Below, piece by piece: positions 1-5,919 of a DNA stretch of 24,398 nucleotides. Location of the stretch: IMG/VR virus record IMGVR_UViG_3300022856_000036, positions 1 through 24,398 of that record, one strand, 5' to 3'. The stretch comes from a virus. A model generated the notes under the pieces. The model was not told where the DNA came from. It did no database searches and saw only the letters and a list, made by a program, of their open reading frames with translations. How positions within the stretch are numbered: the stretch's first letter is position 1; the number at the start of each line of letters is the position of its first letter. A program made the translations under genes and the position numbers.

Positions 1-408
1 AACGAAGGTGATGTACCCGGCCAGAACGCTTATCCAACTCCAGACCAAACTGATAAGCCAGACTATTTGTGGGCATCAACCAGATTTTTCTTTTGCAAGA
101 GTGAGTCTATAAAACACGATGAGTTTATTAATCTATTAGATGACAGACAGTGGATAGCAGCACACAACGGTAGACCTCATAGATATCCAAACGTAACAGA
201 ACAGATATTAGGTTTCACAGCTGGAGCGAACAAGGTAATGTTTGCACCTAAAGAGTTAGAAGAGTATATGATTTTTTGTTGGCACACGTACCATAGTGGT
301 ACTATTGACAAGCTAAGGTATCTTACCTATGAAGAAATATATAAATATATAATGGAAACATGCGGTGGCATTTGTGGCCCGTGTGATGTTAATGAGGTTG
401 GGTTATGA
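1..408 (+). CDS. Partial unrecognised protein, 5' end outside window
   Basis: The frame is open from base 1 to the stop at 406-408, so this is the C-terminal 135 codons of a gene that begins upstream. A TTG at 67 could act as an internal start, but the open frame before it reads as ordinary protein (PGQNAYPTPDQ), so truncation by the window edge is more likely. The product is rich in aromatic and charged residues (WASTRFFFCKSE, FCWHTYHSG) and ends in a cysteine cluster (ETCGGICGPCD), which could bind a metal or form disulfides. I do not recognise the family. The gene overlaps the next start by 4 nt (ATGA at 405-408), so the two are translationally coupled and probably serve the same process as the downstream methyltransferase. 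No function is claimed. Confidence 0.75.
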   Translation, partial: NEGDVPGQNAYPTPDQTDKPDYLWASTRFFFCKSESIKHDEFINLLDDRQWIAAHNGRPHRYPNVTEQILGFTAGANKVMFAPKELEEYMIFCWHTYHSGTIDKLRYLTYEEIYKYIMETCGGICGPCDVNEVGL

Positions 409-983
409 TAAAACCTGAAAAAATAAACGATAAGTATTATGTTGAATTGCTTTCTTATGGTGAAGTACATCCAGCTGGCCCTTCTGCAACTGTGGCAAAA
501 GAGCACTTCGGTGACAAACCTATAACCATCTTAGAGATTGGTGTCTTAAGAGGACACAATGCTCATGCAATGAACAAACTACTAAATCCAGAGCTTATGG
601 TTTTAGTAGACCCTTGGGGTTTTTGTGGTGAGACACACGATAGTAATTGGGCAGACACTTGGTTTAGGATACAAGATGATGAAAACATTGTAGTGTTAAA
701 AGCAAAATCAGAGTTAGCGTCTAAATTGCTGTCATGTAACTTTGATTTTATTTATATAGACGGTGACCATATTGGCGGTGAACTTTCACCAACCACCGAA
801 GAAGAAGGTATTAGAAAAGATATTAAGTTATGGTTACCGAGGGTTAATGCTGGTGGTATCTTGGCTGGGCATGATTATAATTACGACAATATTGGACTAG
901 AGGTTAACACCGTATTTGGTGATAAAGTAAATCACTCACCGTACATAGAGAATGGAACTCAAGAATGGTGGGTATATGTTTAA
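405..983 (+). CDS. Class I SAM-dependent methyltransferase (Methyltransf_24-like)
   Basis: A 192-residue protein with the signature of a small class I methyltransferase. The SAM-binding motif I is EIGVLRGHNA at residues 44-53, an acidic residue ends the second strand (VLVDP, D69), the catalytic/metal-like stretch YIDGDH lies at 117-122, and GGILAGHDY is at 150-158. Together with its size, this resembles the Methyltransf_24/TylF group, whose known members often O-methylate sugars or small molecules. The start ATG at 405 overlaps the previous stop and has GAGG at 394-397. Other neighbours are a radical SAM enzyme and a possible glycosyltransferase, so a role in modifying a glycan or virion component is reasonable but inferred. 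The substrate cannot be read from the sequence. A nucleic-acid methyltransferase is less likely because no DPPY/NPPF-type motif is seen. Confidence 0.8.
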   Translation: MIKPEKINDKYYVELLSYGEVHPAGPSATVAKEHFGDKPITILEIGVLRGHNAHAMNKLLNPELMVLVDPWGFCGETHDSNWADTWFRIQDDENIVVLKAKSELASKLLSCNFDFIYIDGDHIGGELSPTTEEEGIRKDIKLWLPRVNAGGILAGHDYNYDNIGLEVNTVFGDKVNHSPYIENGTQEWWVYV

Positions 984-1001
984 CAATCTAAAGGAGAAAA
1001 T

Positions 1002-1118
1002 ATGATTTATAACGAAGTAGCGTCAAACGATTTATTTACTGAAGACTTGCAGGGTGAAAGAAACAAGGTACAGACGTTTTTAAAAGACAATCCAGACCTT
1101 TGGAATAGAAAGAATTAA
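1002..1118 (+). CDS. 38-residue mini-ORF just upstream of radical SAM gene
   Basis: A short ORF starts with ATG at 1002, behind a strong ribosome binding site AAGGAG at 991-996, and ends with TAA at 1116-1118, leaving one base before the radical SAM ATG at 1120. The radical SAM gene lacks a comparably good ribosome binding site of its own, which suggests it is translated by coupling to this ORF. The peptide begins MIYNEVASNDLF and ends KDNPDLWNRKN. It is acidic in the first half, basic at the end, and has no cysteine, signal peptide or membrane segment. It could be a leader that only drives translation, a small partner protein, or a peptide substrate of the neighbouring enzyme. The sequence does not choose between these. 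Confidence 0.55.
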   Translation: MIYNEVASNDLFTEDLQGERNKVQTFLKDNPDLWNRKN

Positions 1119-1119
1119 T

Positions 1120-2331
1120 ATGAAACCAGACATAACGTTAGTATTCCCAAGCAGTCCGTTTCTGTTGAACCAGATAATGTTCCCACCGTTGGGGATAATG
1201 TATCTGAGTGCTTTTTTGAAACAGCATGGTATGGCGGTACAGTGTTTAGACATGGCTTTAGGACACACTGCTGATATGGCAGAGGCTGACATTATAGGTC
1301 TTTCTTTCACCACCCCACAGAGGGACGAGGCTTTTAAGTTGGCTAAGTATTATAAAAAGAAGGGTAGGTATGTAATGGCTGGTGGCCCTCATCCTACCCA
1401 CATGCCAGAAGAGTGCAAGCAGAACGGTATAGATTTGGTAATACCGGGATACGGTGAAGTACCACTATACAATGCAATGCAAGAGATCAAGGGTGGTAGC
1501 GATAGAATAACTGAAGACGTTAAAATAGACGACTACCCAATGCCAGACAGAGACTGTTTGCCTATCAATAAGTATTACCAAGAAATAGATGGTTGTATAG
1601 CTACACCATTGATTGCCTCTAGGGGATGCTATGGAAGATGTTCGTTCTGTTCAAAGGTGAGTCCCAAGTTTAGCATACAGTCTGCTGAAAGAACTTTAGC
1701 TGAAATAGAGCACCTAAACTCTAAGTATGGCTACACTGCTTTCTCAATATATGACGACACCATCGCAACAGACAAAAAAAGGTTAAGCCTGTTGGCAAAC
1801 GATTTGGTTGACAGAGGTTATAAGTTTAGATGCTTCTGTAGGGCAGACCTTTTAAATGATAAAAATGTTTGTTTAGACTTGTCAGCAATGGGTGTTGTTG
1901 ACGTAGGTATTGGCATTGAAAGCGGTTCTGATTATATATTAAAGAAGAATATGAAGGGTAACACAGTTGACATTAATACTATTGCCGTAAGAAATCTACA
2001 AGAAGTTGGTGTAAGAGCGAAAGCTTTCTTAATTGTTGGACTTCCTGGTGAGAACGAAGACACGGTAAAAGAAACTGCAAGATGGATAGAGACTGCTCAA
2101 CCTGATGATATTGGTGTTTCCATGTTTCAGCCTCTTCCGGGTTCAGATATTTTTAAACATCCAGAAAAATATGATATAGAGTTTAAGTATAATGGTAATC
2201 CAATGTGGTATAGAGGTACACCGGGTGAGTATAAACCAATGACAAGGACTAAAGACTTATCAACAGACAGAATAATAGAACTTAGAGACCAACTAGAAGG
2301 TAACTATAAACGTAAGGAGTTGCTTCAATGA
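1120..2331 (+). CDS. B12-binding-domain radical SAM protein
   Basis: A 403-residue protein with two recognisable parts. Residues about 1-125 look like the cobalamin-binding Rossmann domain of class B radical SAM enzymes (PPLGIMYLSAFLKQHG, then DIIGLSFTTPQ, MAGGPHPTHMPEE and IPGYGE). The histidine-ligand motif DxHxxG is absent, as is common in this group. Residues about 160-385 form the radical SAM barrel: the [4Fe-4S] ligands are C170, C174 and C177 in RGCYGRCSFC (CxxxCxxC), followed by the GIGIESGSD and VGLPGE segments typical of the Elp3/MiaB-like barrel. Such enzymes use SAM and cobalamin for methylation, or for ring and carbon-skeleton chemistry. The substrate is unknown. The gene follows a 38-codon ORF by one base and overlaps the next gene by 4 nt (ATGA at 2328-2331). 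It is an unusual gene directly upstream of a phage tail module. Confidence 0.92.
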   Translation: MKPDITLVFPSSPFLLNQIMFPPLGIMYLSAFLKQHGMAVQCLDMALGHTADMAEADIIGLSFTTPQRDEAFKLAKYYKKKGRYVMAGGPHPTHMPEECKQNGIDLVIPGYGEVPLYNAMQEIKGGSDRITEDVKIDDYPMPDRDCLPINKYYQEIDGCIATPLIASRGCYGRCSFCSKVSPKFSIQSAERTLAEIEHLNSKYGYTAFSIYDDTIATDKKRLSLLANDLVDRGYKFRCFCRADLLNDKNVCLDLSAMGVVDVGIGIESGSDYILKKNMKGNTVDINTIAVRNLQEVGVRAKAFLIVGLPGENEDTVKETARWIETAQPDDIGVSMFQPLPGSDIFKHPEKYDIEFKYNGNPMWYRGTPGEYKPMTRTKDLSTDRIIELRDQLEGNYKRKELLQ

Positions 2332-2519
2332 GGGGTAAAATATATTGGATATGCAATAAATGCGGTACCGAGATTGAAGACAAGGTTAATTGGTTCAGCG
2401 GTAAATATACATGCACTAACTGTGGTACAGAAAAAGACTCTCACTATATAGAACAGCAGTTAATACAACGTGGTAAGATGAACCACGAAAAAAAGAATAA
2501 GGAGGAAAACGAATGCTAG
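2328..2519 (+). CDS. Small zinc-ribbon protein
   Basis: A 63-residue protein. CNKC near residue 9 and CTNC near residue 30 form a CxxC-x17-CxxC zinc ribbon. The rest is a lysine- and glutamate-rich, probably helical tail (KMNHEKKNKEENEC). The start overlaps the radical SAM stop by 4 nt, and the end overlaps the next gene by 7 nt, so it sits in a tightly coupled group. AAGGAGG for the following gene lies inside its last codons. Single zinc ribbons of this size are common in phages as DNA-, RNA- or protein-binding adaptors. Nothing more specific can be supported; it could be an accessory subunit of the adjacent enzyme. Confidence 0.72.
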   Translation: MRGKIYWICNKCGTEIEDKVNWFSGKYTCTNCGTEKDSHYIEQQLIQRGKMNHEKKNKEENEC

Positions 2520-2914
2520 ACGTTTTTGTTATTAATGTACACCAACCTAACTCTAGTTTTGTAGAGGCAGTAAGTTCTTTCAATGGTAGGATTAACAGGA
2601 TGTATGCGGTTGATACCATGGCAGACATAAACAATATAGCAAAAGAATCTGAGTGGTATGGAGTGTTGTATGATAATGAGACAATAGAAGACCAACTACT
2701 TGAGGCACTACCTGTTTTCTTTGAACAGTCTAAGGCTGATGTTTTGATAGCTTACCGTGGCAACAATGACAATATTAAACCAGAGTCAATGGGGCCAAGG
2801 TTTTTCAGGAGAGATGTCGTGTTGAGCAATTTGTGCCTTGACGTTGAAGACGAAGAAGGATTGGTATTTGATAAAATATTAAATGGATGGATTTTAAATA
2901 ATGTCAGCACCTAA
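2513..2914 (+). CDS. Unrecognised small protein, weakly glycosyltransferase-like
   Basis: A 133-residue soluble protein. It begins with a hydrophobic strand (MLDVFVINVHQP), continues with SEWYGVLYDNE and a helix EALPVFFEQSKADVLIAYR, then GPRFFRRDVVLSN and a C-terminal helix. The order strand, then W-x-x-x-L-Y-D-x-E, then strand, then P-R-x-F-R-R resembles the core of small GT-A nucleotide-sugar transferases, where the aspartate/glutamate pair binds the metal. The protein is much shorter than a normal GT-A enzyme (about 220-300 residues), however, and no certain DxD motif is seen. The start at 2513 has AAGGAGG just upstream at about 2500-2507. It overlaps the next gene by 14 nt, linking the enzyme-like cassette to the tail genes. 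The glycosyltransferase link is a weak inference. Confidence 0.68.
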   Translation: MLDVFVINVHQPNSSFVEAVSSFNGRINRMYAVDTMADINNIAKESEWYGVLYDNETIEDQLLEALPVFFEQSKADVLIAYRGNNDNIKPESMGPRFFRRDVVLSNLCLDVEDEEGLVFDKILNGWILNNVST

Positions 2915-3383
2915 GAATATACCACAATACTTTGCAATGCTTGACAAGCTTGCTTCTGGTTCTAAGAAGGTTATTGAGGAAGATACCCCTTACCGGAACG
3001 CAGTAAGGTTTAGGGGTATTGTGTTGATGAATATTGTTAAGCAAAAATATGCAAGTTCATTTAAGAGACTCAGCAAGGCATATGAAGATAAGAAGGCAAG
3101 GCTTGGACAGGCACAAGGTTTTTGGAGGATGTCTAACGACCTTATTAGAAGTTTAAAAGCGTTTAGATACAAGAAGGGTAAGCTTAAGGGTTGGGTTGGT
3201 GGTGTGATTCCGGGGACAGCAAACGCTAACGGTGAAGATATTACGAAGTATGGTCTTGCGGTAGAGAATAGTATCAAGGGTGGTAGACCAGTGTTTGGAA
3301 TGACAACGAATGACTATTACGGCAAAGACCTTAAGATAATTGGTAAAGATGCAGTAAAGAAGATTAAGCTTTTTTGGAGATAA
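2901..3383 (+). CDS. Putative tail-completion protein (gpZ / HK97 gp10-like)
   Basis: A 160-residue basic protein, mostly helical in the first two thirds, ending in a segment of the form YGLAVENSIKGGRPVFGMT and a short basic C-terminal helix (KKIKLFWR). The glycine/arginine-proline turn followed by a final amphipathic helix is the shape of the HK97 gp10/lambda gpZ head-tail connector proteins, whose C-termini usually read like ARPFLxPA. The assignment rests mainly on position: it is the first gene of a block whose order is Z-U-V-G-T-H as in lambda. These proteins act at the neck, where the finished tail joins the head. The alternative is an unrelated phage protein of unknown function. The start overlaps the previous gene by 14 nt. 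Confidence 0.72.
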   Translation: MSAPKNIPQYFAMLDKLASGSKKVIEEDTPYRNAVRFRGIVLMNIVKQKYASSFKRLSKAYEDKKARLGQAQGFWRMSNDLIRSLKAFRYKKGKLKGWVGGVIPGTANANGEDITKYGLAVENSIKGGRPVFGMTTNDYYGKDLKIIGKDAVKKIKLFWR

Positions 3384-3386
3384 CAA

Positions 3387-3719
3387 ATGAACACAATCAA
3401 CTATGAAAAAATGTCACCAGTTGAACTTGTAAGAGTAATAAAAGAAAACTTTGCAGATCATAAAGAGTGTAAGCTATCGAGGTACAGTATTAAATGGGGA
3501 AAGTGGTCTAGGCAGATGAACGTAGCGATAAGGGCAAGACTTGGAGGTAATGAGCCTAAAACGGTTAAAGACAAACTAATGGTAGTCCATAATTATTGGA
3601 AGCTGGTATCAGAAATACTTGAACTTTATTTGTCTAGCGGATTCTTCAATGGTCTTAAGAGAAATAAGTTTATTGATGAAGCACAGGGTTTGGAAAACAT
3701 TATAAAAGGGGTATCGTAA
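3387..3719 (+). CDS. Unrecognised helical phage protein
   Basis: A 110-residue, lysine- and arginine-rich protein that appears almost entirely helical (SPVELVRVIKENFADH, TVKDKLMVVHNYWKLVSEI). It has no signal peptide, membrane segment or metal-binding cluster. The start at 3387 has GGAG at 3376-3379, inside the end of the previous gene, with 3 nt between the genes. It lies between the tail-completion candidate and the tail-terminator candidate, where lambda has no extra gene, so it may be a neck or tail-assembly accessory protein. I do not recognise a family, and no function is claimed. Confidence 0.72.
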   Translation: MNTINYEKMSPVELVRVIKENFADHKECKLSRYSIKWGKWSRQMNVAIRARLGGNEPKTVKDKLMVVHNYWKLVSEILELYLSSGFFNGLKRNKFIDEAQGLENIIKGVS

Positions 3720-3720
3720 C

Positions 3721-4197
3721 GTGGGATTAGAACCAACAGCAAGAGAATCAAATTTAAGAGACAGTCTTAAGAAGTATTTTGTTGACCATCTGTCCAAGAC
3801 ACACGGTATAGCACTTAGGATGTTTGACAAGAACTTGAGTACACCAGCAACACAGACCAAGGCAATAGACCAATGGGTATCTATATCAATGGGTAGCAAG
3901 ACAAGAGATATAGTATCATCATTGGTGCTTGACATATATTGTAACACACGCAAGGACGCTGAAGGGTTTAAGTTGTCTCAGTTGACTGATACTGTTTATC
4001 AATACCTTGTAGACCTTACACAGACAGACAGACTGGCAAGGATACCCTTCTACCAAAGCAAGCCAAAGGGTCAGTCTTGGGTTCTACTTGGTGCTCTATT
4101 AGTTACAGACATTATTGAAAGTGATGATATTGAAGGTGAAGATAAAACAAAGTTTAAAATACTAACGGTTAGTTTGCGATGGCCTGCAAATGTATAA
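3721..4197 (+). CDS. Putative tail terminator protein (gpU-like)
   Basis: A 158-residue protein starting with GTG at 3721. GGGG at 3708-3711 is a suitable ribosome binding site, and no better in-frame ATG precedes it. The pattern matches phage tail-terminator proteins: an N-terminal helix (LRDSLKKYFVDHL), a strand with a charged turn (VLDIYCNTRKDAEGFK), a helix (LTDTVYQYLVD), then paired strands ending KFKILTVSLRWPA. Terminators form a hexameric ring that caps the tail tube once it reaches the tape-measure length and later docks to the head. The gene lies one gene upstream of the tail tube, as lambda U lies directly before V. The assignment rests on fold pattern and position, not a diagnostic motif. 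Confidence 0.75.
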   Translation: MGLEPTARESNLRDSLKKYFVDHLSKTHGIALRMFDKNLSTPATQTKAIDQWVSISMGSKTRDIVSSLVLDIYCNTRKDAEGFKLSQLTDTVYQYLVDLTQTDRLARIPFYQSKPKGQSWVLLGALLVTDIIESDDIEGEDKTKFKILTVSLRWPANV

Positions 4198-4208
4198 CGG
4201 GGGACAAA

Positions 4209-4433
4209 ATGGGTGACAAGATATTTATCAACTGTGAGAAGTGTGGGAAAAGACTTATAGAGAGATTACCAAACGGGTTATTCAGGTTCCTTTATGGCAA
4301 GAGTTCTAAACATTCTCTTGACATGACCCCAGCTGTTGAAATTGTAATAAAGGGTAACGTAGAGATTAAGTGCTTAAGCAGAAAATGCAAGCATGTTAAT
4401 AAGCTAAGCTACCTTCCAAATATTGGAACATAA
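4209..4433 (+). CDS. Com-like zinc-ribbon protein
   Basis: A 74-residue protein if it starts at ATG 4209, preceded by a GGGGGA stretch at 4199-4204. An upstream in-frame ATG at 4179 would add 10 residues and overlap the terminator gene, but it has no clear ribosome binding site, so 4209 is preferred. INCEKCGKRL near the N-terminus and IKCLSRKCKHVN near the C-terminus form a CxxC...CxxxxC metal site, resembling the Com family of phage zinc ribbons (Mu Com is a translational activator that binds mRNA). Here an insert rich in F, R and G separates the two halves. It sits between terminator and tail tube, an unusual location. Binding of mRNA or a structural role are both possible. Confidence 0.75.
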   Translation: MGDKIFINCEKCGKRLIERLPNGLFRFLYGKSSKHSLDMTPAVEIVIKGNVEIKCLSRKCKHVNKLSYLPNIGT

Positions 4434-4509
4434 TCGCTTGTCGAAGACTTACAATTGCTGATGCGAAGCTCTGGGTAATAAACTAAACATGAACAGAAAG
4501 GATTAAGTT
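4434..4509 (+). other. Intergenic gap before tail tube gene
   Basis: At 76 bp this is the longest non-coding gap in the window. It carries AAAGGA at 4497-4502, a good ribosome binding site 7 nt from the tail tube ATG. I see no convincing promoter pair and no stem followed by a T-run that would make a terminator. The gap may simply give the highly expressed tube gene its own strong translation start. Confidence 0.5.
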
Positions 4510-5097
4510 ATGGCAAGAACAGGCCCAACAACCACAGATTCGTCAACCGTAAAACTAGGCTTGGCGCAAATTAGAGTCGTTGATTCATCTGATAATATTG
4601 CCAACAGAAATGTTGTCGGTACGTCCTCAGACTCTATAGGTACTTTGGCAACGACCAAGTACACAGGAGACACAGAATTCTATAAACTTGAATCTGGTTT
4701 TCCTCTTATGACAGATGCGTATTTCCCCCTTAGAGAAAGTGCTATGCTTGAGTGTGGCATCAGGGAAATGACCCCATACAACTGGGCATTAATATATGGA
4801 TTAGACCCCACTGGTGGTACTTATGCTGAGGCACATTCTGGTGAGATTAACTTGGGAGCAAGAACAACTCCTGAATTTCTAAGAATGGAAGCAGTATATA
4901 CATACCCCGATGGTACTCACTATATGTATATCGTATTTCCGAGAGCACAGGTTACATCAACAGTTGAAGAAGATAGCCAGTTAGAAGAAGCTTCTTCCGT
5001 ACCTGTTACCTTTACCGCTACCCCAGCAGATAGTTCTATTACTGATGGTAATGCGGCATGGGATGATGGCCCTCTTGGTAGAATTTATTGGGAATAG
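4510..5097 (+). CDS. Major tail tube protein (gpV-like)
   Basis: A 195-residue, beta-rich, neutral-to-acidic protein without cysteine clusters or hydrophobic segments. Long strands such as LGLAQIRVVD, a loop-plus-helix region (FPLRESAMLECGIREMTPYNW), and the closing pattern of a strand pair (TYPDGTHYMYIVFPRAQV), an acidic linker (EEDSQLEEA), VPVTFTATPADSS and PLGRIYWE match phage tail tube proteins, where the VxxxFxAxPD-like strand and C-terminal strand complete the barrel. Many copies stack as hexameric rings around the tape measure and form the DNA channel. It has its own strong ribosome binding site and sits directly before the chaperone pair and tape measure, as V does in lambda. It also marks where high expression would be expected. 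Confidence 0.88.
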   Translation: MARTGPTTTDSSTVKLGLAQIRVVDSSDNIANRNVVGTSSDSIGTLATTKYTGDTEFYKLESGFPLMTDAYFPLRESAMLECGIREMTPYNWALIYGLDPTGGTYAEAHSGEINLGARTTPEFLRMEAVYTYPDGTHYMYIVFPRAQVTSTVEEDSQLEEASSVPVTFTATPADSSITDGNAAWDDGPLGRIYWE

Positions 5098-5130
5098 TCC
5101 CTAGCAATCTTATTTAAGAAAGGATTTAAA

Positions 5131-5640
5131 ATGGAACAAGTATCAAACCCAGAAGCAGAGAACAAAACGATGAACCCTCAGATTGCGAGTGTCGATATCG
5201 GCATTCGTAGTTTGAGACCCATCGAGATATTACCTTTATCAATGGGTGATTTAAACAAAATAATAGCATTGATAGAAAAAGATTTAAAAGAATACATGGA
5301 ACGCAACCCCGAAGGTGGTACTGAAATTACGATAGGTACATTTATCGTTAATACCATAAAGAACAACATAAATAAGGTTCTCGTTCTTGTGTTGGATGTA
5401 AATGACAAACATGTAGATAAGATTTTAAATGAAATGACTACCATGCAAGCAAGCGAGATTGTTAAGATAATTTATGAAGAGAACTTTTTCAACCCATTTG
5501 AAAAAAACTTAAAGAGCCTTCTCGCACAAACGCTGGGAAGGCTGTTTCCACAGCAGACGCAGTTAGAACCGTCATTAGAAGCTACGGAGGATACAGAATT
5601 GAAGACTTCTACCGAAAGCGATGGTCAGACGGAGGCGTAA
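5131..5640 (+). CDS. Tail assembly chaperone, short form (gpG-like)
   Basis: A 169-residue, mostly helical acidic protein. It starts at ATG 5131 with AAAGG at 5119-5123. Recognisable features are RPIEILPLSMGDLNKII near residues 30-46, helices through residue 120, and a low-complexity acidic tail (EATEDTELKTSTESD) made only when the ribosome stays in frame. Position, size and the frameshift into the next frame identify it as the equivalent of lambda gpG. That protein coats the tape measure during assembly and is not kept in the mature tail. The tail of this form (about codons 127-169) is encoded on the same DNA as the start of the GT extension, so those bases are read in two frames. Confidence 0.87.
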   Translation: MEQVSNPEAENKTMNPQIASVDIGIRSLRPIEILPLSMGDLNKIIALIEKDLKEYMERNPEGGTEITIGTFIVNTIKNNINKVLVLVLDVNDKHVDKILNEMTTMQASEIVKIIYEENFFNPFEKNLKSLLAQTLGRLFPQQTQLEPSLEATEDTELKTSTESDGQTEA

Positions 5641-5918
5641 CCAAGAATCAGATGTTATTCTTCTACAACAGAGCACAAGAAGAAGAATACGAAAATATGA
5701 AGTTCCAAGCTGGATTGCAGGGTGTTGATTTAGACAAAGAGATTAATAAGCAACAGACGATCAATACGAGTAAGGGTGAAGTGACGTTGCCGGGAGAGTT
5801 TATGTTTGGTGACCCAGCAGAGAACGAAGACCTGTCAGACAAAGAGAAACATGATTTAACGGAAAAGATGATGGGTATGCATAAAAGGTGGGCAGGTAAT
5901 AAGTTGAAAGGTATGTAA
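5131..5918 (+). CDS. Tail assembly chaperone GT, made by -1 frameshift
   Basis: The protein is read as join(5131..5508, 5508..5918): 126 codons of the G frame, then 136 of the -1 frame, 262 residues in all. The -1 frame opens at 5502 right after a TGA at 5499-5501 and stays open to 5918, but contains no good start before ATG 5652, so the region is best explained as an extension, not a gene. The unique part includes RSYGGYRIEDFYRKRWSDGG, then FFYNRAQEEEYENMKFQAG, a YxxxxYRKRW-like pattern seen in the T part of such chaperones. In lambda, gpGT bridges the tape measure and tube subunits through its T domain. The gene ends 1 nt before the tape-measure start. The exact frameshift efficiency cannot be read from sequence. 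Confidence 0.87.
5502..5543 (+). promoter_or_regulatory. -1 programmed ribosomal frameshift signal
   Basis: The heptamer A AAA AAC lies at 5502-5508 in the correct phase of the G frame (codons GAA AAA AAC). After a spacer of 6 nt, a stem begins: 5515-5524 pairs with 5534-5543 (ten pairs, two of them G-U), closing a 9-nt loop at 5525-5533. Slip site, spacer and stem all fit known -1 frameshift signals of tail chaperone genes. The TGA at 5499-5501 in the -1 frame fixes the upstream limit of the shift to the heptamer itself. Confidence 0.87.
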
Positions 5919-5919
5919 C

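Noticed and set aside
4434-4509. Possible promoter in the gap before the tail tube gene
   Set aside because: TTGTCG and TTACAA can be read as -35-like boxes, but neither has a good -10 box at 16-18 bp.
5652-5918. Separate 88-codon gene starting at ATG 5652
   Set aside because: The frame is open back to 5502 and the protein pattern continues upstream of that ATG, so it is the end of the frameshifted GT product. A nearby ribosome binding site is not evident.
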